Assembly (NCBI GenBank): GCA_964023275.1
Contig: OZ029916.1
Location: 38,241,396-38,305,395, forward strand
DNA from: Norana najaformis
Taxonomy: Eukaryota; Annelida; Clitellata; Crassiclitellata; Hormogastridae
Direction of reading: 5' to 3'
DNA length: 64,000 nt
Part shown: in pieces, positions 11,400 to 23,084 of the stretch
Layout: the number at the start of each line of letters is the position of its first letter
Position numbering within the stretch: position 1 is the first letter of the stretch
Notes under the pieces: generated by a model
Told to the model about the DNA's origin: nothing
What the model saw: only the letters and a program-made list of their open reading frames with translations
Database searches by the model: none
Position numbers and translations under genes: made by a program

Positions 11400-13816
11400 T
11401 GTTATATACTGTATATATATAAGAAATTTCTCAGGGCCACATTTAAGCAATGTCAGAAAGATCTCTATCAACTCTGGGTCACAAGAGCCCTGCAGGTTTG
11501 TGATGTCACCTACTATCAAATTAGGTTCGCAAGAGATAGGTTGTTGAGGTCAGTTTCCGAAACAGGTCAGGGAAATCAGGCCGGGAACATCATTGGTCAG
11601 TTTTCAAATTATTATTGTCAGCTGATAGTTTCTATTTTAAGTTCCTAACAAACTGACAATCATTAAATCATCCACCCGATTACATATTCCGCAAAAACTA
11701 TCTGATATACACCGAGTATCTTCATTGTAAATTTAATATATTGAGAGTTAGATGGTTAAAGATGTCACTCACTAACCGTTGCAATGATGATGTTAACGGC
11801 GACCATACGATACATGTATTGGCTAACTTTGCCTCATGAATATTCATGCAGCGAACACACGATAATTAAACTGTACATACAACCGCCCTCCCTCGTCGGC
11901 ACAGACGCCTAACGTAGTAGCCGTGGCGCAGCGCAAAACGGCAAGTTTGAACTAGCCCGCTAGACGCATCCTGCACAGGCCTGTCTGAAATGCGTATATG
12001 ACTGTCTGTCTGTCTGTCTTCTGCCTTCACGGCTGTATCTGTATCTGTACGTGTGTCTGTCTGCCTGTCAGTCGTTCGGTCCGTCGGTCGATCCGTCAGC
12101 CAGTCACGAGTGTGGATGTTTGCCAGGCTGTGTGTACGCCTACACGCACTTACCTGTCTTTTTCCAGGTGCCTGTACGCATTCGTACGTACGTACAAACA
12201 CACACACACATACATAAACACATACATACCAAACAATACATGTGTAATACAACACATCACGTACATGCACATACAGGTCTTGTACCAAGGTATCCAACCA
12301 TCCTACAAGTTTTAACCAAAGCCAATTAAGACCAAATATTGCTTATTTCTCATACAATAATATATATTCACTAAAATGCAGATTTTCTGTCAGCGTCCAC
12401 TGGACGCATGCTAGCTAGCAGCTGGCAACAATATGGCGGAAACTTCGCCGAGTGAGGGCTACAGTCGCAATAAAGTCCCGTATAGGCCTGTGCAGAAAAA
12501 AATATTAATACATATGCAGAACATGCAAATAAACTTAAACTACAACGGAACTGTCATATAAATTGTCTGAACCTTTAACGAAGAATCCCACGGAAAGAAG
12601 AAAACACACCACAGCTGCGTAAACTTACATTTGGCCTCCTGTGCAGGACCGTCTGCTCGGACCGCAGATAAAGTCCAGCGGCAGAGATACCGCAGCGTTT
12701 GCAATTGAGTTTGTGGTGCCACCTAGCGAATGTTTTGCTGTCGATTATGGATTGTTGATTATAGATTGTCACTTGGCGAGTGATTTCTGAATTTTGTAGC
12801 AATTTTGCCAAGATCAAGCAACGAGCGAACGGGTCGTTTTGGCCACCACTTAACACCAGCGAAACTTTTTCAACTCAAATGATGTCACACCTTTCTAGAC
12901 CTGTTATAGGCTATAGCCTTATTTTAGCTCATTTTTGAGAAATGTAAATAGGTATATACATACATCATGCATACTTATACCAGGCTGCACCGTGATGATG
13001 ATAATATCAGTGTTGACAAGAAAGCAAACAATTAGTAGAACGTGGATAAAGCTGATGATGACGACAACGACGATAACGTTAGTGATGATGAAAGATGACG
13101 ACATCGTTTGCAACAAAGACGCTATTTGTGTAGGAAAAGGAACCTCGATGGTTCAGACTATTTCCCAGTAAAAATAAGTTCCCATACATTTCGCTACTTC
13201 CACAGGTTCAGACTATTTCCAAAGAAGATACATTCTCCATACATTTCACTCCTGTCTTTACATCCTTCCCAATTAGTTCCAGCTCCCACTGAAGACACAC
13301 TTTCCTCGTAGTCTACATTTTGTCCTACCACATAGGTCTTTCCCCACACCTGCCAATCACAAATCTCACCCTGTTTACAATTGTAACTTGTACTTGATTT
13401 CGACCCCTGAATTTAATTGACACGCCCCTCACTAGGCCTGCACCGGGGTCTCATGACGCCTTAATTTAAGCCCCACCGGAGTATCAAAGCACGTTACGCA
13501 ACCTCGTGAAATGTAGCTACTTAGTTTAAACCTGTCTCTCAGTAGCGGACTGCAGAAGCCACTTCGTTTAAATGGTTTCTGTATCAAAAGTGATCAGATA
13601 ATGGATTCGTGTTTGACGACGAAGAGTCAGATCGGAGACGGCCATTCAGGAATCATTCAATGTTTGCAAACTCGCATGCATTATCGCAACATATTGCGTA
13701 ACGTTTAAGTGCTGTCGCTTTGGCAGAAGCTACCTTTCTTGCCGAAGATGGCTCAAACGCGTTACCTAATCTTAATCATGATATTCCCAAATAACGCTTT
13801 TGTTAATCTTGATTTC

Positions 13817-13900
13817 ACCATCATCATCATCATCGTCGTCGTCGTCGTCGTCGTCATCATCATCATCATCATCATCATAATCAACATCATCATCATCAAC

Positions 13901-13931
<31 letters not shown>

Positions 13932-13957
13932 CCATCATCACCATCATCATCATATGC
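13817..13957. repeat. CAT/CGT trinucleotide microsatellite
   Basis: Uninterrupted ATC and GTC triplets run for about 140 bases. They give poly-Asp, poly-Met or poly-Ile open frames that are not genes. Confidence 0.9.
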
Positions 13958-14899
13958 AGATTTGGCAAATGAAGCAAGTTTTCGCACAAATTTGCATTGT
14001 TGCTTGAACCTAGTATGATCCGAGGAATGATGAAAGTGGCGCCACCAGCGGTCCAACTGACTCCTGTGAGGCTTGGCTTCAGAAATGACAAAGTTAAACC
14101 GAGGTTGTGATGTGTGATCTACTAGTTTCTTAGTCCTAACAGGAATTTGCCTGTTAAGGAGCTAAATTTAAGTAGGTCAGAACTGCAGAGTCGGTTCATT
14201 AACTATGCTGGAGATAACCATAATGGAGAGATTAAGATATCTTGCTTTAGTTTATTTTTTTTAAATGTATGCCAAGAGCGAAATCTAGTAATTATGTAAT
14301 TTGGAGGCGGTTTAAATGGAAACTCAAATTGTCTGGTCTGAAATTATATGACTCAATTGGAGTAACTGAATGAAGCGAGTACGAATCAGAGCGAGTTAAC
14401 AGGACATACAGAATATGACCTTTGTTATCTTGCACTGTAAAAACGGAAGTGGTTTCTTGGTAGACAGTTCCACGCGCTAGTCAGAGGAGTTGTCCAAAGG
14501 TACTTTGGGAAGAACAAAGTCCTGTTGCCAGAATACCAGAGAGAGACAGAGGGAGACAGAGAGAGACAGAGAGAGAGACAGAGAGAGACAGAGAGAGACA
14601 GAGAGACAGAGAGACCGAGAGACCGAGAGAGGGAGAGAAGCTGTTACCGTGGTTTTTGTTTAGGTTGATAGGAAAGGGAAGGCAGCGGAATGGATGGATC
14701 AAAGTTAGCTATCTTGAAAAGGTGATACTTCAATTTTGAAGGGAATGCCGGAGGAGTAATAGATAAAGGGGCTTGAAACAGATAATAGTGGGTGAACGAC
14801 AGAGGTGATACAGAAACGGAAAATTTGCGAAATTCATGAGTGGGATCGATCAAATGTGGAGGAGCTGTGTGGTAAAGGCCTATGAATCGGTAAGAGAAC

Positions 14900-16606
14900 C
14901 TAAGATGAGTAGTAATATGGGTAAGAATATCATATTCTTTGCTAACATTATAAATTGCTCTATTACAACTGGTCTAGTCCCTAATAGTTTAAAATCTGCT
15001 AAAGTAGTTCCTATCTTCAAATCGGGGGAGAAAAATAACTTTTGCAACTATAGGCCCATATCAATTTTACCTTATTTTTTCTAAATTCTTTGAAAAAATA
15101 ATTTATGAAAGGCTCGTATCATACTTTACATCAAAAAAAAACATTTTATATAAAAACCAATATGGTTTCGTTCGGGACATTCAACATACATGGCCTTACT
15201 TAAATTACAAGATAAGATCTCAGAGGCAATGGACAATAAGCAGTTCTCTATACGCGTTTTTTGACCTGCCTAAAGCATTTGACACTGTGAATCATGATAT
15301 TCTGTTAAACAAACTTGAACATTATGGCATACGAGGAATGTGTTTAAAATGGTTATCTGATTACTTATATAATAGAAGGCAATGTGTTTCATATAATGGG
15401 TACACTTCCTGTGAATCTTAATTTACCTGTGATGTGCCTCAAGGCTCTGTCTTAGCCCACTGCTGTTTTTAATTTATGTCAATGATAGATCGAACTCTTC
15501 CTCATTACTCCATTTTATTCTGTTTGCCGACGACACCAATGTATTCATGTCTGACAAATCTTTCGAATTGCTGGTTAATAAAATTAACGAAGAGCTAAAA
15601 ATGGTGTCAGCATGGTTCAAAGCACATAAATTATCACTAAATATTAAGAAAACGAATTTCATATTATTTAGCTCACAGAGGAAAATTATACCTAAATGTA
15701 ATCTCAGTATAAAAATAGATAATGTAAATATAAATCAGGTGTCATCCACAAAATTTCTAGGAGTTCACATTGACGAACATTTGACTTGGAAAGAACACAT
15801 AAATATCATATCTAAAAGAAATATAAAAAAATATTGATATTATCTCTCGTATCCGCCACAAATTACCCCAAAATATATTATTAAACCTATATTACTCCTT
15901 AATATATCCATATATCTCGTATTGCAACATTGTTTGGGCTTCCACGTATCATACTCTCCTGTCTAATCTTAGAATCCTACAGAATCGCATCATCAGAATT
16001 ATATTTAATCTACCCTTCAGAACCAGCACTCGATTGTACTTTCATAGTCAAGGAATATTGCCTTTTGATTGTATTAATAAATAGCAAATAGGTTTATTTA
16101 TGTTTAAACTAAAAAATAATCTATTACCTGTGGACTTCTACCAATACTTTTGTATGAATTCAGATGTGCATGGTCACTATACACGATCATCTCATATGTA
16201 TCATAAACATTCTGTTCACACTACTAATAGACAGTTTAGTATTATAATTTGTGGACCGTCATTCTGGAATTCTCTGCCAACTGTTCTTACTAGCTTGCCA
16301 ATATTATACCAGTTTAAAACAAGTCTAAAATCTCATATACACAATGCACTTAGTTAAGTATTTTTGGTGCTTAGTTTAGTGTTTTTTGTTTAGGTTTATG
16401 CAATTACATTGATTATATTAATTACTTTATATTTTAGATTATTAATTGTTTTAATCAGTATTATACTGTCACCTATTTGTAATCCATGATGTAAATAGGT
16501 GACCTTCGTAGCGGAACTGTTTGTTCGTTTTAGGTCAGCCCATTGGCACCACTGTATGTGACAGACTATGATTGTATTTGTTAATTATTTTTGTTTGTCA
16601 ATAAAA
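14900..16606 (+). mobile_element. Jockey-like non-LTR retrotransposon (LINE), 5' truncated
   Basis: The reverse transcriptase core can be read in order. PIFKSGEKNNFCNYRPISILP is followed by the SKAFDTVNHDILL-type block (here LPKAFDTVNHDILLNKLEHYGIRG, about 15268-15330). Then come VPQGSVL (about 15430), FADDTNVF with the catalytic Asp pair (about 15525) and KLSLNIKKTNFILF (about 15625-15665). A C-terminal SFWNSLPTVLTSLP block lies near 16260-16300. The coding region crosses several frameshifts and stops, so it is dead. The 5' half (ORF1, endonuclease) is missing. The 3' end is TTTGTCAATAAAAAATC followed by a TCTC tract. The jockey-clade assignment is from motif style only. Confidence 0.88.
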
Positions 16607-16630
16607 AATCTCTCTCTCTCCCTCCCTCTC

Positions 16631-16662
<32 letters not shown>
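16607..16662 (+). repeat. TCTC microsatellite at the LINE 3' end
   Basis: TCTC/CCTC repeats directly follow the LINE's AATAAAAAATC end and probably grew from its terminal repeat. Confidence 0.85.
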
Positions 16663-19199
16663 TCTAATCATATGCTCGGTTATGGATTAGATTAAGTGAA
16701 TCTCTGTCAATTATGTGCAACGCCGATCTTGCATTGTTCGTAAAACTATAGTTTTAATAATCTAAGCTTATAACTAATAATAAATAAATAAATAAATAGT
16801 AAAAATTGTTTAATAACTATATTTTTTATAATAGTCCGTGTGTCTCATTGCGAGCATCGCGCTATAGAAGTCATTATATTAGATTCCACCGTGTCATTTT
16901 CTAATCCTGTTGGAGCCATATGCAGATCAGCTCAATTTCACATACGGGATATTCGCAGAGTTAGATCTCTTTCTGTCTTGATCCTTATATAGCTAATGCA
17001 TTGGTTTCATACCTAAAGCAAGCAAAGATCAGGCGTCAGTGAGGCTGCACACTTTTACCGAAAACCTTTCCTTATGCGATAATTGCCTGCTCAACGAAGC
17101 GTAAATTTCGCGTTTAAAAGAATCAGGATTTATCCCCACCATTGCCATCGTTACGGTTTTTAATTCTAATTTAGCTGTGTAACCATAGCAGCTGAGAAAC
17201 TAGGAAGCAGCGAGGACTTCGCAGTCCGGGACTCGAAGGATCTTCTTCCATTGCATTTTGCCATTGTCTGCAGAACAACAATAAAACATCTCAATAAGCG
17301 ATTTGTTCAGCTGTACTGCACAGCTTATATGACGACGATTGCTTAAAACAATGGTGGTACTAATCAAATCAGATCAGATCAGATCTAATCTAATCTAATC
17401 TAATTTAAAATTAGTTACATACCCCGTTGTAATCATAACGTTAACACGTGACTTTGTATTATTAGAAAGCACATAAACGAAGTTAACGAAATATAAATCA
17501 AATCCTAGTTTTTAAATAAAACATGTCTGTTTGCGTTGCCGGCGATTACACTATGTCGAGTTTGACAATGACATTTTTTCCGGATGATTGACCATAAAGA
17601 TGCGGATGAGTTCAGGCATTAGCCTGAATTCAACCTTTAATTGTGACGTCGTCTGTTTTTACGGAGAACGTCTGCATTTCCTAAGCTGATAAGTAATACT
17701 GTAATAGCAATTTCAAACAAACGCAGAAATTAATGTGTCCTGAAGGTGATGGTCTTCAGTCACGGAGCGTGTCTATGGATAGGCGGTTAGAGCCTACGAA
17801 ACGCTCGATGGGTGGCACGGGTTTGATTCTTTGATGCATTACATATCTCCGTTTTTTTTACCACGAGATATAGATGTATGATGGGGTGATGAATTTACGC
17901 AAGTACGCATGACCGTGTGTTAGTGCGTTCACATGCCGATACCAATGCACTCACAAAGTGGGGCGGTCCTCTCTGCGATGACACTAGGAGCACTGCTTTC
18001 GGAAGAAGCGGGACAAGCCGGCTCCGACTGCGGCCCGAACACCTTTGTATCACTTGCTAACCTTTCTGCATGCCTTTCTTCTTCATCCTTTTCACTCTTC
18101 TCCTCTCCTTTTAATAGATATCCCCTCTTCACTCCCCTCTTCACTCTCCTCTTCATTCTCTTCCACTCCCCTCTTCATTCCCTTCTTCACTCTCCTGCCT
18201 TCCTTAAACCAAACTCATTACTGAAAAATTAGGTAAAAATAAATTAATAATTAAAATAATAAATATCCCGAACCAGTTCTTGGATGAGCAGCATATCCAA
18301 GTAAGTGTACCTGGATATTTGCATAGCGCCTTTAGAATGGTTTAATAGTGTCCTTCTGCATTTTGGTTACGATTACAATTGCAGTTCTGTCACCGACAAC
18401 TCTCAGTGCGAATTTCTCGTAGTCCGAATTTTACGAATCTAGGCCTATATCTAGCTTTCAACACTAGGCAAGATACGCTGAAGTGATCGAGCACTAAGAA
18501 AATTCTTTGCGTTTGGTAACCAGGCTGTCTGATGCCAGGCTACAAAGATCGACATGTGAGTCTTGAATTCATACCAACTCCGTTGATTTCAGGCTATGGA
18601 CTTAATTCAGAGATTTTATTCTTGGGCTATCGCGATCAGTACACGGGAACCGTACACGTGGCGCCCAATCAAACGGGCAGCGGTAGTGAACTAAGCCCAT
18701 TACTGAATAATTTCATTGCAAAAATGACCATGGTCGCTATACAAAACCTATACATTTACATTTACTCGTTAATCCTCTCGCGGAGTACTCGAGAAACTAA
18801 TTACTCGGATAGCGCAGCCTTTACGGGTATCATTAGGATTAATCAATGATAAAACTAACCTCCATGAGTTAATGACAGTCCATCTCACCTGAATATGTTT
18901 AGTTTTTCGTTGTAAGAATATTTGACTGCGCTGCTGCCATCTAGCAGAGGCTTCTCGCTTGCTAAGCGACGACTATGACTGCAGCGATAGGTAGATTTAG
19001 ACTTATTATATTTTATTCATTATTTAAGTAAGTGTTGAATTCGAAAGCAGAAGTGTTTGTTATATATGACGGTGTACCTTCAACAGTGTTGTGTTTAATT
19101 GCATATCTTTTGAGTGCAGCTTCAGTTGTGCTCCCATCAAGCATTAGTTTATACGAATATGGGATCTAACAAACGTATTTCCAAGTAAATCTCTCCATC

Positions 19200-19600
19200 T
19201 TTTAAATAAAATGTAAATTTAAATGTACATGTTTTTCTATAGCGACCGTATGACCTCGACCCTGCTCATTTTTCAATGAATTTATCGGTGACATCCTTCA
19301 TGGGGCTAGCACGGTTTTGGTTGGTTCTCGTAGTTTAACGACATCTTATGGCATCAAATGCCACTGACGTCCGTACAAAGCATTTTTGTAACAGTTCTCA
19401 CAGTGCTCTGTACACGGGGAACTGAAATGGCGTGGCGCCCATTCAGACTGGCAGAGGTGTTGAAGGATTTCACCCAGTAAATTCATTGAAAAATTAGCAG
19501 TGTCAAGGCCATACGGTCGCAGTTGAAAAACATGTACATTTATATTTTTACCACCACAGCCTGTTTGAATGGGTGTCACGCCATTTAAGGTTTCCATGTA
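19200..19600. repeat. Inverted pair of a dispersed repeat (GCGACCGTATG family)
   Basis: The segment at 19205-19300 reads ATGTACATGTTTTTC, GCGACCGTATGACCTCGAC and TTTTTCAATGAATTTA. The reverse complement of about 19440-19560 repeats these blocks with some changes. Other copies lie at 18640-18770 (same sense as the second arm) and 53320-53420. It looks like LINE or SINE 3' sequence; the family is not identified. Confidence 0.65.
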
Positions 19601-19695
19601 TGGACCGTGCTAGTTTGCGATTAAATTCTCTAAAATATAGTCACGATCATTATGTGAACCAGAATCCTCATACACAGATGTGCCTTAACATATAC
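19550..19695 (+). repeat. Dispersed repeat CACGCCATTTAAGG, copy 1
   Basis: GAATGGGTGTCACGCCATTTAAGG, then TAGTCACGATCATTATGTGAACC and CACACAGATGTGCC, recur in the same order and orientation at 46990-47085. It is an unidentified interspersed element. Confidence 0.6.
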
Positions 19696-21003
19696 TTTAA
19701 AAAATCTGGCTAACCAGGCCAGTACACCTGTATCCATCCATACCTTACTAAACATTAAACCTACACCATCAATGCTAGTACAGAGTTCATTCTAATGTGC
19801 CATTTACACTTACATGACCTATAGCGTATAGCAGTGTCAGTTATTGATTGATATCTTAATGTAAAAAATGCTATTATTGCTGTGACAAATTTTTTATTAC
19901 AAATACCTTCATCGTCTGCACTGGTTTTTACATTTGTATATTTCAAAATTAATAATTGTTTATATTTTAGATTATATGTTCTTAGTAGAAGAACATTTTG
20001 CATGACTTGACAGTTCAACTCTCAAAGTCTGTAAACTTTTTTTATTTTCAGGACATGGAAGGCCTGCTGTATCCTTCTAATAGACAGCTAAAATAAGATA
20101 ATTTATGTATTTATTTCATAATTTCTTGTTATAATAAGCAAACATCTGACTGGTTGAGCACTAGACTTGTAACACAAATATGAGGATTTAAACTGTTTTT
20201 AATCCAGGCATGAGGCTCTGTTAGGCCTTAAGCAAATCTGTAACTCACAGATTCTTGCACCGTTGACTAATGTTCATTGTTAGATAATGGCTTCATATAA
20301 AACGGCACTATGTACAAATACTCTGGAAATTCCATAGTACATGCGTAACTATATGCCAATTCTGGTATAATGTAGTTGCATGAATTCTAGTGTTAATTCG
20401 GTTTTACAATTTAATGCAACTTTGTTATAACACAGTAACTGATAAATAAATTGATGAATTAGTTACTTGCATACGTATGCTCTGTAAGTTCGTTGAAGTT
20501 GTTCCAATCTGGGATGAAACCTTTTTTGACTGCATTCCATCGCAACCTATCTCCTGGTCTCTGAGGCCTCACAGATACTGACTGGTTTTGGCAGAGGATT
20601 ATGATTTTGTAATGGGATTCGTTCAGAAGTGACCATTAACTGTGATACCTTGTGCATTACTACAATGATGCTGTAGAAGTTTCAAGATTAGGTTAAGTAG
20701 GTCTTCTTAATGTGGCCCCTGAAGGCATGTTGTGATATAAAGAGGTTGTAATCTAATCTAATCTGATATAAAGATTTCTACAGTGCCGTTATCATACTAA
20801 CAAAGGTATCAGTCGATGGTCGCTTCAAGTGAAAGTTGCAGTCAGAATCATAATCCATTGGAGAAGCCAGCTTAAATGCCGATAGGTCAGAGAAACCAGA
20901 AGCCAGACTATGGTGAGTAAATCGAGTATGCTAAAGATCATGGCTAGTCCGTACGCATTTGCATTCCTGTGTTTATGGTATTCATCCTTAAATTTCTCAC
21001 CAG

Positions 21004-21097
21004 AGGGCTTTGCTTCCACTACAGATGCTGTTTGTCACCAATGGCTTTTATTTTGTTTTGTTTTTCTTCTTGGAGCTGGCTCTGATTGTTTATAAAG
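21004..21097 (+). CDS. TMEM216: TMEM216-like, exon 2 (first helix)
   Basis: The acceptor is TTTCTCACCAG|AGG and the donor AAAG|GTGAGA. It encodes RALLPLQMLF followed by a strongly hydrophobic helix ending LALIVYK. A second strong acceptor (CCACTACAG|ATG, exon from 21024) exists. Using it would drop the family-typical LPLQ, so the earlier one is preferred. Confidence 0.75.
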
Positions 21098-22447
21098 GTG
21101 AGACTGAGCTGTTGGTTTAGATTTAGATTTTTCAGCAATCTACAACTTTTTGAAATGTGTGCAATCTTTCTGCAGAAATGGGCATGTGATCCTAGTTTGA
21201 TCGATTTTATGGTTTGTAGGTAGCTAAGGCATTTCCCACTTCCCTCTGCACCTGGGGCTCAAATTCTGTTACGCTTACAGATGTGGCATACTTTACTGAT
21301 TAAGCTGATGTCTAGTGATAAAATTTATATAGAACTGTGTTGGTAGTTAATAATAATTTGATGAACACTAATTTGATGAACACTGGCATCTGCTAAAACT
21401 GGCCAAGATTAAGCAGATCATATACTGTTCTGGTCTCTGTATTGTATTGAAATTGATTGTTTTATTGATTTCCATAACTGGACTGATTGTGTGATTAATG
21501 GGATTGATTAGTTGATTGATTTTCCAAGTTGATACATTTATTGGATTGTGTTGATTGATTGTATATTGACAAACTGACTAACTGATTGACAAACTGATTG
21601 ATTGATTAGCTGGTGTCATTTTCGAACAGCACTCTGTGATTCATTGATTTGTTTGATTGTGTGGTTGACCCAGTGGTACAACTATGGAGCTGCAACTGTA
21701 GTGGGCCAGGCCAAAATCTGAAAAAGAGGGAGCTTGGTCTGAGCCTGATAATGAACGCAGTTTTATCATCAGTGGAGTTATCAGGGGAGGGTCCAAAATT
21801 TGAATTTATGCCGCTGTATGTACCGACTGACTGAATGTTTCATTTTCTTTTGCAGCTCTCACTCTTCCCTATCCATCGAGTGCCTTAGCTGGTGAAATTA
21901 GCCTGATGTTCATTTTGGTGCCAATCGAAATTCTTCGGCTTCTCTTTGGTAAACGTTTACCTAATATGTAGTCAATTTGTACTGAGATAAACAATTAATC
22001 CAATGCTTTGAGACAGGGTCTTAAAATGTGTCTTAAAATGTGCTATATAATTATCCCAATACATGCAATTACCTGTGAGTATTTACATAAAAACGCTTTA
22101 CCAAAAACACTGAAAGCTGGTGTTTTATTTTGAAATGGTGACCATGGAAACCTAAAAGCTGGATTTTCTGATGCATGTCTTAAAAAGGTAATCTGTCTGT
22201 TCTGCCAGGTAGTCATGGAAACCTAACAGAAAGCATAACAGTTCTGCTGGTGGCCTTGGTAATCTCCGTAGCATCACTGTTTGGTGCCCTCTATCTGCTG
22301 CTGTGGGAAACGTACGTCCTTCGTGCAGATGTCATCTTGTCATCCATACAGATCATCCTGATCGGACTTGAGATGATTTGTGGTTTTGTCGCGATGATCA
22401 TCTTTGCCAAGTATGTTCAGATATCACGAAAGGGACTCAAATTTTGA
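21004..22447 (+). CDS. TMEM216: TMEM216/TMEM80-like tetraspan ciliary transition-zone protein (three exons; first exon not found)
   Basis: Family members (Transmemb_17: TMEM216, TMEM80, TMEM17) are small four-helix proteins of the ciliary transition zone; TMEM216 belongs to the tectonic/MKS module. Exons 21004-21097, 21856-21948 and 22209-22447 join in frame through two phase-1 introns with GT-AG ends. The protein has four hydrophobic segments. Family signatures are LPLQMLF near the N-terminus, LPYP before helix 2, IEILRLLFG at its end, GNLTE in the loop before helix 3, and YLLL-x-TYVLR at helix 3/4. Human TMEM216 has closely matching PLEILFFLNGWY, LPYP, IEVIRLFFG, GNL and YLLLQTYVLR. The stop is at 22445-22447. 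The initiating exon must end in phase 0 if the acceptor CAG at 21001-21003 is used. The alternatives are TMEM80 or a common ancestor of both; YLLLxTYVLR favours TMEM216. Confidence 0.83.
21856..21948 (+). CDS. TMEM216: TMEM216-like, exon 3 (second helix)
   Basis: The acceptor is TTTTCTTTTGCAG|CT and the donor TTTG|GTAAAC; both flanking introns are phase 1. It encodes LTLPYPSSALAGE and then a helix ending EILRLLFG, aligned with the LPYP and IEVIRLFFG blocks of TMEM216. Confidence 0.83.
22209..22447 (+). CDS. TMEM216: TMEM216-like, last exon (helices 3 and 4)
   Basis: The acceptor is TGTTCTGCCAG|GT. It encodes SHGNLTES, helix 3, the YLLLWETYVLR segment, helix 4 and a short basic tail ending RKGLKF before TGA. 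It is the longest open piece of the gene and carries the clearest family signature. Confidence 0.85.
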
Positions 22448-23020
22448 ATTTTGTTGTATGAATCTTACTTATCTGGTAAACCATTTGGCTGCAGTATGTA
22501 AATCAAGAAAGAAATCAGAAAGTAGGTGATTTCAAGGTTATTTGTGAATAAGTGAGTTCATCTTTACCACTGTGCATGTGCAGCCAGTACAGATTACAGT
22601 ACGTTCACTGGTAAAGTAAAAGCAGGTTGAACACTCAACTTTAAGAGGTCACTTCTTTTCATTATATTGTGCATATTGATGTATATAAAGTGTAAATCTA
22701 CTGCTGGTTTTAAATGAAATTGTCTGTTTGCTGGTGACACAGTTGTTGAAATGGCAAAAGTGGAGTTTTTGCTGTTATTTACCAATTTCATTTCCACAAG
22801 TTTTCATGCCTGGACTAAACCCGAACTCACTGATCTTTAATCATGTGTGAAATCTTTTGTTAAAAGTTGGCTTTTATCACTGTTGTTATTAGGTTAGTAT
22901 AGTTGCTGATTACCTTCTACAGCTTGGCCTGTAGGCTCAGTGTCAGAGGTTCAAATCTCAAAGAACTGTTTCAAAACTTAGATTGCCTCATCTGATCGTC
23001 TCTATGTTGAGAAATCATTA

Positions 23021-23084
23021 CTGCCAGTCATGTGCTGCTAGTCACTTGAAGGTTTCAGTGACTAGCAGCACATGACTTTGGCAG
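23021..23084. other. Long near-perfect hairpin, miRNA-precursor-sized
   Basis: The left arm (23021-23046) and right arm (23057-23084) pair over 26 bp with one 2-base bulge. The inner 20 bp (GTCATGTGCTGCTAGTCACT) are perfect, around a 10-base loop. Size and shape match a pre-miRNA, but a young inverted duplication or a mini-MITE would look the same. It lies about 570 bases downstream of the TMEM216-like stop codon. Confidence 0.55.

Larger units (their letters stand above)
7500..14899. other. Intergenic DNA between CDKN1 and the TMEM216-like gene, left part
   Basis: It contains two SINEs (7.6 and 11.2 kb), CAGA runs (8690-8790, 12000-12070), a TA microsatellite (9749-9790), a GAT/CGT run (13.8 kb) and a GAGACA tract (14535-14640). 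The ATG at 12433 in CAATATGGCGGAAAC is a YY1-like promoter motif with a short open frame; I could not tie it to a gene. Nothing else coding is seen. Confidence 0.6.
16663..21003. other. Intergenic DNA upstream of the TMEM216-like exons
   Basis: It holds TAATC pentanucleotide patches (17370-17405, 20750-20770), copies of the GCGACCGTATG repeat family at 18.6-18.8 and 19.2-19.6 kb, and AT-rich unique sequence. The missing first exon of the TMEM216-like gene should lie here or further left. Confidence 0.5.

Noticed and set aside
12433-12537. ATG in CAATATGGCGGAAAC as first exon of the TMEM216-like gene
   Set aside because: The nearest usable donor (CGA|GTGAGG) leaves phase 1, whereas the acceptor at 21003 needs phase 0. 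The only phase-0 GT (AAA|GTCCCG) is a poor donor.
13762-14091. Poly-Met/Asp/Ile open frames
   Set aside because: A GAT/CAT microsatellite explains them entirely.
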